Assembly (NCBI RefSeq): GCF_001429605.1
Contig: NZ_LMSS01000002.1
Coordinates: 228,618-292,617 of the forward strand
Direction of reading: 5' to 3'
Length of the DNA stretch: 64,000 bases
Origin: Phycicoccus sp. Soil802
GTDB lineage: Bacteria; Actinomycetota; Actinomycetes; Actinomycetales; Dermatophilaceae
Under the pieces are notes generated by a model. The model saw only the letters and a program-made list of their open reading frames with translations. It was not told the DNA's origin and searched no databases. Below are positions 43,918-52,788 of this stretch, piece after piece. Position numbers and translations under genes: made by a program. Position 1 is the first letter of the stretch. Each line of letters begins with the position of its first letter.

Positions 43918-45327
43918 GTGCCTGCCTCAGAGAACTGGTTCCTCTTCTTCCCAGCAGAGACTTTCACTGAAGCCATCGAGCGCATCTATGCCCTGACTGG
44001 ACGGAATCCCGACGACTCGCGCGGCGAAAAGCGAGCCTTGGTCGCTCTGCGAGACTCACTGGCCCTGGATGTGGACCTCGTGCGCACCAACGCTGTACTT
44101 GGGCGCGAAATTGCAAAAGCACTCACGGTCGACTGGGACCCAGCGCTGCACACGGAGCGGAACAAGGTAACCCTGGAGGGCCTGAACGTCCTCCTTGCGG
44201 GTGCAACCGAAGCGAGGCAGCGTGGCTCCCTTCGCCGCCTTCGTGACGCGGCGCCCGCAGAGTTAGCCGGCCCCGCCTGGGCTGCCTTTCAGCCCGCGCG
44301 TTCGAAGATCGAGGCCGTCACACGCATCGCTGCGCTTACTCGCGCTCCCAAGGAATGGCTCGGGCCGGGCGCCAAGGAGCACAAGTCCGTTCTGACCAAT
44401 CTCGCGGATCGGGCCCTTCCCGATGTCGCCATGAACCGGTCGAGCAAGACCAAGCTTGCTGCATCCCTTGCTACCGAGTTTGGCGTGCCCTGGACTGACA
44501 AGTGCGAGTCCACGGGTGAAACGATCTCGCTGACTGGCCTCAACATGATCCTGGCCGGAGCCGAGCGGCACCTCGGGTTTCTCGGTTCTGAAGTCGTCGA
44601 CGCCCTGGCTGCCCCGGAGGATGAGGGCGACGCGCTCGCCGCTGCATTGTTAGCCAAGCTGCCATCGCGATGGGATGGGAAGCTTGCAGTGAAGTGGCTG
44701 GCGGATCGCGGACTTCGGGGAGCCAACGACAACGAATGGCAAGGCTTCTACGGCGAGGAGCGGGCCAAAGTCGTCCTTGCCGGCGCCTTCACTCCGCCCG
44801 ATCGCCCACGTCGGGTTCGATACGGCAACACCGCGTTCGACTACGCCCTCAACTTTGTCTGGGACATCAAGGTCCACACTGAAACCCAAGTGTTCGGCGA
44901 TCGCGTGGCTGGTGGGAAGACCGACACCCTCCTCAACGACGAGAGGGCCATCCGGGCCTGCATCGACGAGCAAGGTTTGGGTTTCCTGATCGTCAACGGT
45001 GCGGCCGAGATGGACGAAAGCGGCGAGTTCGTCGCGTGGCACCGCCAGTTCAAGGCCGGGAGGGGAGGACCGCCAGCAGCCCCGTCCAACTCAGGTACGA
45101 GCCGCACGCGCAAAGCGGCCTTCACCACGCTGCATGTCGAGTCCTTTTGGGTCCCGAACTCTGAGGCCCTGGACGCGGCAATTTTGCGGGGGGCATTGAA
45201 GGTAAAGCCCATCGGCCGCCAAGCTCCGAGGGCTTTAGGCGGCGAGGGCGCAGCTAGGGCTGACAAATTTGTGATGCGAATGCGTGAGGCGCGCAAATCG
45301 ATCCGCGTTGCTCGCTACGACTGGTAG
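43918..45327 (+). CDS. Candidate type II restriction endonuclease
   Basis: A 469-residue protein directly after the methyltransferase. No named family comes to mind. The C-terminal third holds FDYALNFVWDIKVHTE, a possible PD-(D/E)xK-type active strand (D then I-K), preceded by an acidic stretch and followed by GKTDTLLNDERAIRACIDE. The N-terminal half has two similar helical repeats (KRALVALRDSLALDVDLVRTN and EHKSVLTNLADRALPDVAMN), which may be a DNA-binding duplication. Context makes a restriction enzyme likely. GTG at 43918. Confidence 0.6.
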   Translation: MPASENWFLFFPAETFTEAIERIYALTGRNPDDSRGEKRALVALRDSLALDVDLVRTNAVLGREIAKALTVDWDPALHTERNKVTLEGLNVLLAGATEARQRGSLRRLRDAAPAELAGPAWAAFQPARSKIEAVTRIAALTRAPKEWLGPGAKEHKSVLTNLADRALPDVAMNRSSKTKLAASLATEFGVPWTDKCESTGETISLTGLNMILAGAERHLGFLGSEVVDALAAPEDEGDALAAALLAKLPSRWDGKLAVKWLADRGLRGANDNEWQGFYGEERAKVVLAGAFTPPDRPRRVRYGNTAFDYALNFVWDIKVHTETQVFGDRVAGGKTDTLLNDERAIRACIDEQGLGFLIVNGAAEMDESGEFVAWHRQFKAGRGGPPAAPSNSGTSRTRKAAFTTLHVESFWVPNSEALDAAILRGALKVKPIGRQAPRALGGEGAARADKFVMRMREARKSIRVARYDW

Positions 45328-45437
45328 GCGCGCATCCCAGGAGTCGCGGTCCTCAGGTGCCGTGGAGCGCCGACTCAGGAGAAGACTGTTTAGCGGAGAC
45401 GAAGCTTGACGCCCTGCTTCCATCGGGGAGCCCTCAC

Positions 45438-45794
45438 CTATGGATCGACTGGGGCATCCCGGCTGGTCGATTCGACCCCGTGCTGTGCAAACTTCCTCGC
45501 CGCCTCGTCGGTGGATGGGTGGTTCCAAACGCGCAGGGTCGGGCTATTGAGATTCGGGCGCATCTGGCGGGTTGACACGTAGCGCTCCCGCATGGCCCCG
45601 ATCTGGGCGCTGGTTAGGGACCAGCGGGGCGGCCAACAGACTTCCTGTCGTGCGACAGGTTGTATCGGGACCAAGCGATGGGTGCGTTGCGTGGTCCACC
45701 GGCTGAACCGCTCGGTGTCCACGCCGACCCCTACGACAACCTCGAAAGCCAGGTGACCAATCGTAGAGACGCTGAAGAAGGCGCATCGAGGCAT
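45438..45794 (-). CDS. Possible small unknown protein
   Basis: An open frame of 118 residues from ATG 45794, downstream of the GIY-YIG gene on the same strand. It includes TSAQIGAMRERYVSTRQMRPNLNSPTLRVWNHPSTDEAARKFAQHGVEST, which reads like coding sequence, but no family is recognised. The region 45328-45852 otherwise holds no gene, so this is the only candidate there. Confidence 0.3.
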   Translation of the reverse strand: MPRCAFFSVSTIGHLAFEVVVGVGVDTERFSRWTTQRTHRLVPIQPVARQEVCWPPRWSLTSAQIGAMRERYVSTRQMRPNLNSPTLRVWNHPSTDEAARKFAQHGVESTSRDAPVDP

Positions 45795-45852
45795 TCCGCC
45801 CGGCAAGAGGTTCCCAAGTACGAGTTCGAATTTGGGCAGGAAGCCCGTCGGG

Positions 45853-46269
45853 TCACCCGCGTGCCCTGCTTCGACGGAAGGGGTTAGGGTGGCTGTCCGA
45901 CAGGTACGGCCGCATGTGCCGCGCAATCCAACCCTCAGCCTTCTCCACAAGGAGATTCGAGGCGCTCGACCGAAGGGGCACAACGTAATAGCAGTCGAAA
46001 GTCTGAAGTTTGCGCGGTTCTCTCAGGTGCTGTTTCATCCGTCCCTCTAGGCGACGCCCGTCAAGGTCTGAACAGACCTTGCCGACATAGGCGCACTTTC
46101 CGGTCGGGTCGAACACGACGTAGACGCCTCGAACGCCACTTGGCCACCGATCGACACCAATCTGGAAGGGACCTAGCAGCCCGCCATCGAGGTCGTGACC
46201 TGCGATCTCTTCCAGCGCACGAGCGACTTCCGGTTTCAATCTGTCGTGCTGTCGTTCCGGGCCGCCCAT
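45853..46269 (-). CDS. GIY-YIG nuclease-fold protein
   Basis: A 138-residue protein. GVYVVFDPTGKCAYVGKV is a GIY-(10 residues)-YIG variant, followed by RRLEGRMKQHLRE with the catalytic-type Arg, and LLVEKAEGWIARHMRPYLSD with a Glu in the position of the metal ligand. The usual Asn after 'P' is replaced by Ser/Asp. The start at 46269 overlaps the preceding ParB-like gene by 34 bases. Function, possibly DNA cleavage, is inferred from the fold. Confidence 0.6.
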   Translation of the reverse strand: MGGPERQHDRLKPEVARALEEIAGHDLDGGLLGPFQIGVDRWPSGVRGVYVVFDPTGKCAYVGKVCSDLDGRRLEGRMKQHLREPRKLQTFDCYYVVPLRSSASNLLVEKAEGWIARHMRPYLSDSHPNPFRRSRARG

Positions 46270-48146
46270 GTGGTTCCAAGACCAACGATCCGCATCCGCG
46301 CTCGGTCTAGGTTCAGACTGACCTCGTCTGCGATGTCTTTGGGGACTCCGTCGACATTCGCGATCTTCTGATCCTCCTCGGTGATCTCGTCCAGCGCTTC
46401 GATCTTTGCAAGAAGCGTGCCGGAGTCATCCCGGATGCCAAAGATCCTGTGACGGAGCTCGTCGCGAGGCGTCCAGTCCGGCTCCGGGCCGTCCTCTCCA
46501 CCACCGCCGTCACCGTCCGGCTCGGCACTGACGAAAGTCTTTCGCAGCCACTGGTCATCGACGAGCATGTCCTTGTCCGCGGGGGTCTGCGAGATCTCGC
46601 CTTGCTCGTTGACCTGACGAGGGTGCTGGGCCGCCCGTCCATCCACGATCGCTTGGTGAAGGACTCGAGCGCCGTGCGCCGTACGGATGATGTCTTGAAG
46701 CAGTTCTTCGGCGAAACGAGTGTCCGTTCGACTCGACTTTTGTAGGGCCGAGTACCGAGTCAGCCAGAATGCTCCACGCACGGCGAGCTCTGCGCTGGCT
46801 TCGCCCGTAGAACCGGCAGCAACCTCATCAAGTGCTGCCGCGAGGAGTTCCTCCGGCGAGCGTCCCGTTGGGGCCCAGAGGTTGTCTGGCCGCAGTCTGG
46901 TTAGAGCGTTCGGAAGGGCTTGACGGGGATTCCGTCGTGCCAGTTCCGTGGCACTACGTCGATAGGGCCGCATCGCTAGTTCAGTCGCGACCTCCAGCCG
47001 GGTAAGTCGATCTGGGTTGTGCATCCCGATGCGCCGCAAGGCTCGGTTTACGGCGTTGGCGTTCTGGCGGCGGTCCAACTCATAGAAGATCTCAGCCGCC
47101 CGGCCGTCCAGGGTGGCGTTGTAGCCGGCAGTGGTAGCTTCCTCAGGCGTCAGCAGCCCAGCAAGGTATTGGCGTCGTGTGGTGTCGATACGTCCCCGGC
47201 GCTCGAGTTCGTCGAGTACGGAGTCGGCGCGCTTGTCCTGACCCGCCGCATCGCCCCAGGGGGTTGGCGGTTCGACATGTAGAAGGCCCAGGTAGGCGTC
47301 AAGCACGTGCCTGAATGTGATGCCTGGCTCGTCTGACTCCCATCCAATGATGAGGTTTGCCGGCAGGGCCTGGTTTCTCAGGCGAGCGAAATCGGCCTGG
47401 GTTAGAGATGCCTTGTCCTGACTCATCAATTGCGCGACTTCACGCCGCCGCACGTCGAGCGCGTCCCCTTCAGTCAGCGTGAAGAGGACATCCTCAGCAC
47501 TGAGGCCCCACGTGCGCATCGCCGCAGTAAGTCGGGAGGAGCCGTCGATGGTGCAGACGACGGTCCTGCTCGCCGTCGAGTCATGGAACTGAAACTTAAC
47601 CGGGACAAGGGTGATGGGCAGCAAGACGCCCTGCGTCTGAACCGACGCAAGGAGGTCGTTGTTTCCAGTGATGTACTCGTGACCTTCGCGCATGTCGCTC
47701 TTGAGGCTGGCAGCTGAGGCAGCCGAAATGGTCAAGGTCGCTGCGTCGTTTGGTCCATCCGCAATCGTCAGCGGCTCGATGCCTCCGCTGCCACTATCGC
47801 CGGCTGGGTAGCGAACGCGTGCAGAGACTCGAGGGTTCGTCGGGATGGGGAGCGCTGCTCCGTTCCGGATGCGCACAGCGATATAGCGGATCGTCCCCCC
47901 GTGGACACCGAACTCCGCAGGTGCCTTGAGCTGGGCCAACGCCTGGTCTGGATCATCGATGGCGCGGACCATGGCCACAGACGAAGCTTCGTCGAACCCA
48001 AGGTCACGAAACTCCTTGAGGAGCCGGTTGCGGGCGGCGGTTTTGGGTCGGGTCTCGAAGTCCTTGATCGGACGCGGAGGAAGGGCCTCGTCAGCGTCCT
48101 CCAACTGTCCCTCTGGGGTCGATTCTGCGCTCGTCACTGCCGTCAT
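46236..48146 (-). CDS. Large ParB-like nuclease-domain protein
   Basis: A 636-residue protein. Residues about 160-230 look like a ParB/Srx-type N-terminal domain: NDLLASVQTQGVLLPITLVPV followed by TIDGSSRLTAAMRTWG (the 'GxxRLxAA' box). The rest is helical and charged, with long Glu/Asp-rich C-terminal segments near 540-590; no second domain is recognised. The ATG is preceded by AGGAGG. It is longer than plasmid ParB (about 300) and has no ParA neighbour, so partition is unlikely. It forms an overlapping pair with the GIY-YIG gene. Confidence 0.6.
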   Translation of the reverse strand: MTAVTSAESTPEGQLEDADEALPPRPIKDFETRPKTAARNRLLKEFRDLGFDEASSVAMVRAIDDPDQALAQLKAPAEFGVHGGTIRYIAVRIRNGAALPIPTNPRVSARVRYPAGDSGSGGIEPLTIADGPNDAATLTISAASAASLKSDMREGHEYITGNNDLLASVQTQGVLLPITLVPVKFQFHDSTASRTVVCTIDGSSRLTAAMRTWGLSAEDVLFTLTEGDALDVRRREVAQLMSQDKASLTQADFARLRNQALPANLIIGWESDEPGITFRHVLDAYLGLLHVEPPTPWGDAAGQDKRADSVLDELERRGRIDTTRRQYLAGLLTPEEATTAGYNATLDGRAAEIFYELDRRQNANAVNRALRRIGMHNPDRLTRLEVATELAMRPYRRSATELARRNPRQALPNALTRLRPDNLWAPTGRSPEELLAAALDEVAAGSTGEASAELAVRGAFWLTRYSALQKSSRTDTRFAEELLQDIIRTAHGARVLHQAIVDGRAAQHPRQVNEQGEISQTPADKDMLVDDQWLRKTFVSAEPDGDGGGGEDGPEPDWTPRDELRHRIFGIRDDSGTLLAKIEALDEITEEDQKIANVDGVPKDIADEVSLNLDRARMRIVGLGTTWAARNDSTTD

Positions 48147-48228
48147 TGCATCCTCCTAGGTTCGCCGCAGTGATGCTATCTAGGGCGACATGCCCAGTTT
48201 GCGTGTTTGCGGAACTGTCGCCGAGGAC

Positions 48229-48274
48229 GGCGCGCCAGCGCCGCCCGCAGGCGGTTGCGGCGCGCAGCGCCGCC
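48229..48274. repeat. Near-direct GC repeats in the ParB-like promoter region
   Basis: GGCGCGCCAGCGCCGCC (48229-48245) and GGCGCGCAGCGCCGCC (48259-48274) differ by one base and are themselves near-palindromic. They lie in the 231 bases between the divergent ParB-like and DUF4145 genes and could be a binding site for the ParB-like protein (inference). Confidence 0.5.
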
Positions 48275-48377
48275 TTGATACCTAAGAGCGGAATCCAGCA
48301 ACACCAGGGAACGGCGCGCACGGTGTCGTGGACGCGTCGTGCGCCCGGATGCCCATTAAGCCCCGTAGGTTGCTCGC

Positions 48378-49139
48378 ATGGTTGGGGTTGAGGCGTTCAC
48401 TGATTGGGTTGAGTTCGAGACATGGCCAGCACCCGGCTGTCCCACGTGCGGGGCGGGGTTCCTCTCGGGTGAGGACAAACTGGACAAGGTGGAGACTGCG
48501 CGATCGGTCTCTTGGCGCAAGGAAGAGGCATGGGAGCCCGACTGGATCCACGGTGTCTTGAGTGGTCACCTGACTTGTAACAACGAAAGGTGCGGGGAAT
48601 TTGTAGTGGTCGGTGGAACGTGGTGCGTTGGCGACTCGCGCGACCCGTACCAGCAGTATGCGGAGCGGTTGACTCTCCGCTTCTTTCACCCTCCGCTTCA
48701 GTTCATCCGCATCCCCGAGAAGACGCCGGATGAGACCGCGCGCGCGATCCGTGACGCCTCGAGCCTATTGCTGGCCAACCCCAGTGCGGCCGCGAACCGC
48801 CTCCGGCAGGGCATTGAAGCTCTCCTGACAGCAAAGAAGGTCAAGCGGTTTACTATCGCGACGCGTCGGAACGGATCGACGTTCAGAGATCGTCTTACGC
48901 TGCATGCTCGCATCGAGATCCTGCGCAAGTCAGAGAAGGACGTCGCCGACCTTCTCGAAGCGGTCAAGTGGATCGGGAACGACGGTTCCCACGAGTCGGG
49001 CCTAACGGCGCGGGAAGTGCTCGTAGGGGCACGGATCATGGAGGCCGCGCTGTACAGACTTTTTGAGTCCAGGGATCCTGAGATGGAACGCATCGTCAGG
49101 AAGATCATTAAGAACAAGGGGATTCGCAAGCGGACGTAG
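48378..49139 (+). CDS. DUF4145 family protein
   Basis: A 253-residue protein with an N-terminal zinc-ribbon pair (CPTCGAGF and CNNERCGEF) and the C-terminal DUF4145 domain: ARAIRDASSLLLANPSAAANRLRQGIEALLTAK, FRDRLTLHARIEIL, WIGNDGSHESGLTAREVLVGARIMEAAL. DUF4145 is often found near restriction or other defence genes, and that is where this one lies. Biochemical role unknown. It is divergent from the ParB-like gene. Confidence 0.75.
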   Translation: MVGVEAFTDWVEFETWPAPGCPTCGAGFLSGEDKLDKVETARSVSWRKEEAWEPDWIHGVLSGHLTCNNERCGEFVVVGGTWCVGDSRDPYQQYAERLTLRFFHPPLQFIRIPEKTPDETARAIRDASSLLLANPSAAANRLRQGIEALLTAKKVKRFTIATRRNGSTFRDRLTLHARIEILRKSEKDVADLLEAVKWIGNDGSHESGLTAREVLVGARIMEAALYRLFESRDPEMERIVRKIIKNKGIRKRT

Positions 49140-49547
49140 CTTGGCCTGCCCTCCCTTGTTGGCGCATTTCGGGGATGCGTCCTCGTAGCGGAGCATTGGT
49201 AGGGACGGTCGGGTTGGGTCAAGGGTGGCCGCAGGCCATCACGTAGTGACGCCGTCAGGCGCCCTTGACGTGTTCCGACCGGGCCGGACGATGGGCAGCG
49301 CAGAGGGCCAGCCCGATCGGTGACGGACAACGCGACCCAACCACGTAGCCACGGAGCCTTGTGCTCTAGCGGGCCGTTGGCCCCGGGGAGTTGTGGCACA
49401 ACGAGGTCGGACAGCCAGTTCGCCGAACGCAAGGTAAACAAATCGTATGGAAGTGTCCACAAACGCGACCTAGTGTGGATTTCGCTCGCATGTGGGGTCT
49501 CAATGGTGGCGCGGGCACCCGCTCGCGCGACCGATTGGGGACCAATC
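49140..49547. other. Structured non-coding region before the conjugation genes
   Basis: No gene is seen in about 400 bases. Several inverted repeats are present: GGTTGGGTC (49212) with GACCCAACC (49334); TCAAGGG (49219) with CCCTTGA (49262), enclosing short stems GGCC-GCA-GGCC, CAC-GTA-GTG and TGAC-GCC-GTCA; and TCCACA (49456) with TGTGGA (49474). A regulatory region or origin of transfer is possible. Confidence 0.45.
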
Positions 49548-49802
49548 ATGCACACCTTCGACACCGCCGTTGTCGCGGCTGCCAGCACGGGCGGCCTGCA
49601 AGCGTGGATCAAGGACAACGTCATCCCGCTGCTGCTGCTGTTGATCGCAGTAATGCTTTTCGTTCTGGCTCAGCGTGGCGACAACGCCAAGGCCATGAAG
49701 GTTGTGGCCGGCGTGATCGTGGCGCTTGCCGTGCTCGGCATCGCAAGCAGCGGGCAAGCAGACAACCTCGGCGCCTGGATGGCCGGGCTCGTCACGGGTT
49801 GA
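49548..49802 (+). CDS. Small two-helix pilin-like conjugation protein
   Basis: An 84-residue protein with two hydrophobic segments (VIPLLLLLIAVMLFVLA and VVAGVIVALAVLGIA), the layout of VirB2/TrbC-type pilins and of small actinobacterial conjugation membrane proteins. ATG at 49548 begins MHTFDTAVVAAAS. The next gene starts four bases later, and the ATPase after that, so this is the first gene of the transfer operon. Confidence 0.6.
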   Translation: MHTFDTAVVAAASTGGLQAWIKDNVIPLLLLLIAVMLFVLAQRGDNAKAMKVVAGVIVALAVLGIASSGQADNLGAWMAGLVTG

Positions 49803-49806
49803 TGAG

Positions 49807-50235
49807 ATGCGACTTCCTGTCGACGATGAGATATACAACGTCAACGCCGTCTGGCTCGGCCCGCCCAACAAGACCCTGCCCTTCCGGGCGCGGTACGTCG
49901 CGTATGCCGTGGGCGCGCTCGTGTTCGTCATCCTCCAGGTCATCGAGCGTCGGCTAGGTATTGGGCTGGGCTTCTTCAGCCTCGCATACAGCCTCCTCGT
50001 GACGGTGGGCCTGACCCGCTTGATCCTCAACGTTGTAGACGCTGACCGCCCGCTGGCCTCGGCCATCGCCGGTTTTGCCCACGAGGTCGGAGCGCCCCGG
50101 CAGCGCACCAAACCGACCGTGGGCGTCATCCGCCCGGCTCGGGTTCGTGCCGTCCCCACACGCCTGAGCCGGGCCCAACGCAGGGCAGCATGGCAGGCCA
50201 CCAGAGACGAAGGGACCCAGGAGGTGGCGGCATGA
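49807..50235 (+). CDS. TcpE-like conjugation membrane protein
   Basis: A 142-residue protein with an N-terminal VPVDDEIYNVNAVW-type lead (RLPVDDEIYNVNAVWLGPPN), two adjacent membrane segments (RYVAYAVGALVFVILQV and FSLAYSLLVTVGLTRLILNVV) and a basic C-terminal tail. The architecture is that of TcpE (PF12648). ATG at 49807; the end overlaps the VirB4-like gene by ATGA. Confidence 0.6.
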   Translation: MRLPVDDEIYNVNAVWLGPPNKTLPFRARYVAYAVGALVFVILQVIERRLGIGLGFFSLAYSLLVTVGLTRLILNVVDADRPLASAIAGFAHEVGAPRQRTKPTVGVIRPARVRAVPTRLSRAQRRAAWQATRDEGTQEVAA

Positions 50236-52787
50236 GCGCCAAGGCAGGACTGGCAATGCGGCGGATCAGCGGCCACTGCACCGTCACCGCCGACAAGATC
50301 TACGCCTGGTACCTCCTCGATGCCCAGGGGTGGTCATTCCGCCCGGACAGCGTGCGCGAGCAGCTGATCATCGACGGCGCCGACGTGTTCGCCCAGCTGG
50401 TCAAGCGCAGCCTGCACATCAGAGTCACGACCCGCCCCTACCCGGTGAGCCGGTGGGCCTCGGCCCACGACCAGAACGCCCCCGCTCCCCTGCCCGCGTG
50501 GCGCGACTACCTGATGACCGACCAGCACCACCTGTCCGGCCGGAGCATGGCCGACAAGGAGGTCTATGTCGGGGTGGAGATCCCGGCACGCAAGGGCCTG
50601 CACAAGGCCCTGGGCGGGCTCGCGGAGACGTTCTCCGACCGTGAGGTCGCGGCCCTGTCCAAGCACATCCGGGCCACCGACGAGATCATGGCATCGCCCG
50701 GCATGGACGGCGCACCCGTCACCCCGCGTCAGCTCGAGTGGCTGCTGCACCGGTCCTGCTCGCTCGGACTTCCCGCACCGCTGACCCTCGGCGCGGTCGA
50801 CGACGGTCGCTGGGAGGAAGAAGACCTGCATGAGTTCACCGACCACGTCCAGTGGTTCGCCGAGCCCTACGCGCGCACCCTTCGCGTCATCGGGGAGAAC
50901 GAGGACCAGCGCGTCGAGCGCCACGTCTGCATCCTGTCCGTCGGCCGCATGACCGACCTCGAGATCCCCGCCGGCATCCCTTGGATGCAGCGCACCGACC
51001 AGCTCGGGTTCCCGGTCGAGTGGTCGGCCCGTGTCACCGTCGACGACTCGGCGAAGGTCGGTCAGGCGATGCGCCGCAACATCCAGAAGATCCGCGCCCA
51101 GAAGGACCACTACGAGCTCGAGCACCACGAGCCCGCCCCCGGCGCGCTCGACCGCCAAGCTGACAAGGCCCTCGGCGTCGAGGACGAGATCTCGATGGGC
51201 CTGTCCGGGCTGTCGACCCGCACCACCGGCTGGTACCGCCTCGCCGTCTCCGGCGCGACCGAGGAGGAGGCACTCGAACGCGCAAGCCTGCTGCGCAAGC
51301 TCTACACCCCGCAGATCACCATTGCGCGCCCCGCCGACCAGTACGCCGTGGCCCGCGAGTTCATCCCCGGCGAGAAGCTGGCGTCAACGGCTTACAAGCG
51401 GCGTATGCCGGTCACCACCCTCGCGGCCGCCGTCCCCGCCGCGACGGCGAAGGTCGGCGACCGCGTCGGCATCCACCTCGGCGAAACCTCGGGCACCAGC
51501 GCCCGCGTCGTCACGTGGGAGCCGTGGGAGACCACCGAGCGACGCGAGGAGTCCGGCCTCGCCGTACTGTGCGCGGGGCTGGGTGGTGGCAAGTCCACCG
51601 CGGGTGGCAACATCATCTACCGCACGGTCCTGCAAGGCGTCCCCTGGACGGTGCTGGACCCCTCGGGCCGGTTGACTGCGCTCTGCCGCCTGCCGGAGCT
51701 GGCCGACGTCTCGCAGGCCATCGACCTCCTCGACGCCCCGGCCGGTGCCCTGTCGACCTACCGGGTCATCGCCGAGCCCCGGCGAGAGCACTACGAGACC
51801 GACCTGGACTGGCGAGCCGCCCAGGACCAGGCCAAGGAGACCCGTCGGCTGCTGACGTCGAGCGTCCTGCGCGCGATGCTGCCAAGACAGCTGCAAGAGC
51901 ACGTGCTGACTGAAGTTGCCCTGATGCGCGCCGTCGGTGCCGTCAGCGCGAAGCAGACCGCCTCCCCCAGTGACGTCGTCACAGAGTTGCGCGCCCTGAC
52001 CGGAGATCCAGACCTTCAGCGGCACGCGGGATACATGGCTGACTTCCTAACAGAGGCGAGCAAGACCAGTCATGGTCGCCTCATCTTCCCGCCCGGCTAC
52101 ATGCAGGACTACAGCCGCAACGATCCACTGCTGACGGTCTACAGTCTGCGCGGTCTGGCGCTGCCCGACGAGTCCACCGCCAACAGCGAGGACCTCGACG
52201 AGCGCCTGTCGATGTGCGTCCTCTACCTCGCCGCGTGGCTGACGCAGCGAGGGATGTACTTCGGGGACATCAACGCCCGCAAGGGAATCTTCATCGACGA
52301 GGCCTGGGCGCTGTCGACCTTCAGCACCGGTCGCCGCTTCATCGACCGCGCCGCCCGCGACTCCCGCAAACACAACACCCGTGTGCTAATGGCCTCCCAG
52401 AACCCGTCGGACCTGCTCAAGCTCGACCTCGCGAACCTGGTGTCCGCCGCGTTCATCGGTCGGCTCACCGGAGAGGACGCCCAGCGCGACGCGTTGCGGT
52501 TCCTGCCCGGCATCCGGGAGGGCATGGGGTACGAGTCGATCTTCGGCACCCTCTCGCGACCCACCCGCGAGGGACGCCGTGGCTCGCGCGAGTTCATCTT
52601 CAGCGACGGCACAGGCGGCATCGAGCGGATGCGGATGGACCTCTCCGCCCACCCGCAGCTGCTTGAGGCGCTCAACACCACAGCGCAACCGGAGAAGGCA
52701 CTGAACAGGGTCGTCCGCGGCGAGATTGACGCGGCCCCCGGGTCGCGGGCCGCGTTGCCCGAAGGCCATGAGCGCGAGAGCGCCTGA
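50232..52787 (+). CDS. VirB4/TraC-like conjugation ATPase
   Basis: An 851-residue ATP-binding transfer protein. Walker A GLGGGKST lies near residue 449, Walker B GIFIDEAW near 686, and SRKHNTRVLMASQNPSDLLK contains the conserved Gln-containing motif after Walker B. The N-terminal 400 residues have no clear family except to TcpF/VirB4-type proteins. It powers assembly or substrate transfer of the type IV secretion channel. ATG at 50232 overlaps the TcpE-like stop. Confidence 0.82.
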   Translation: MSAKAGLAMRRISGHCTVTADKIYAWYLLDAQGWSFRPDSVREQLIIDGADVFAQLVKRSLHIRVTTRPYPVSRWASAHDQNAPAPLPAWRDYLMTDQHHLSGRSMADKEVYVGVEIPARKGLHKALGGLAETFSDREVAALSKHIRATDEIMASPGMDGAPVTPRQLEWLLHRSCSLGLPAPLTLGAVDDGRWEEEDLHEFTDHVQWFAEPYARTLRVIGENEDQRVERHVCILSVGRMTDLEIPAGIPWMQRTDQLGFPVEWSARVTVDDSAKVGQAMRRNIQKIRAQKDHYELEHHEPAPGALDRQADKALGVEDEISMGLSGLSTRTTGWYRLAVSGATEEEALERASLLRKLYTPQITIARPADQYAVAREFIPGEKLASTAYKRRMPVTTLAAAVPAATAKVGDRVGIHLGETSGTSARVVTWEPWETTERREESGLAVLCAGLGGGKSTAGGNIIYRTVLQGVPWTVLDPSGRLTALCRLPELADVSQAIDLLDAPAGALSTYRVIAEPRREHYETDLDWRAAQDQAKETRRLLTSSVLRAMLPRQLQEHVLTEVALMRAVGAVSAKQTASPSDVVTELRALTGDPDLQRHAGYMADFLTEASKTSHGRLIFPPGYMQDYSRNDPLLTVYSLRGLALPDESTANSEDLDERLSMCVLYLAAWLTQRGMYFGDINARKGIFIDEAWALSTFSTGRRFIDRAARDSRKHNTRVLMASQNPSDLLKLDLANLVSAAFIGRLTGEDAQRDALRFLPGIREGMGYESIFGTLSRPTREGRRGSREFIFSDGTGGIERMRMDLSAHPQLLEALNTTAQPEKALNRVVRGEIDAAPGSRAALPEGHERESA

Positions 52788-52788
52788 C

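Noticed and set aside
46236-48146. Plasmid partition parB
   Set aside because: Too long, no ParA gene next to it, and no replication gene in the region; the element looks integrated through a tRNA.
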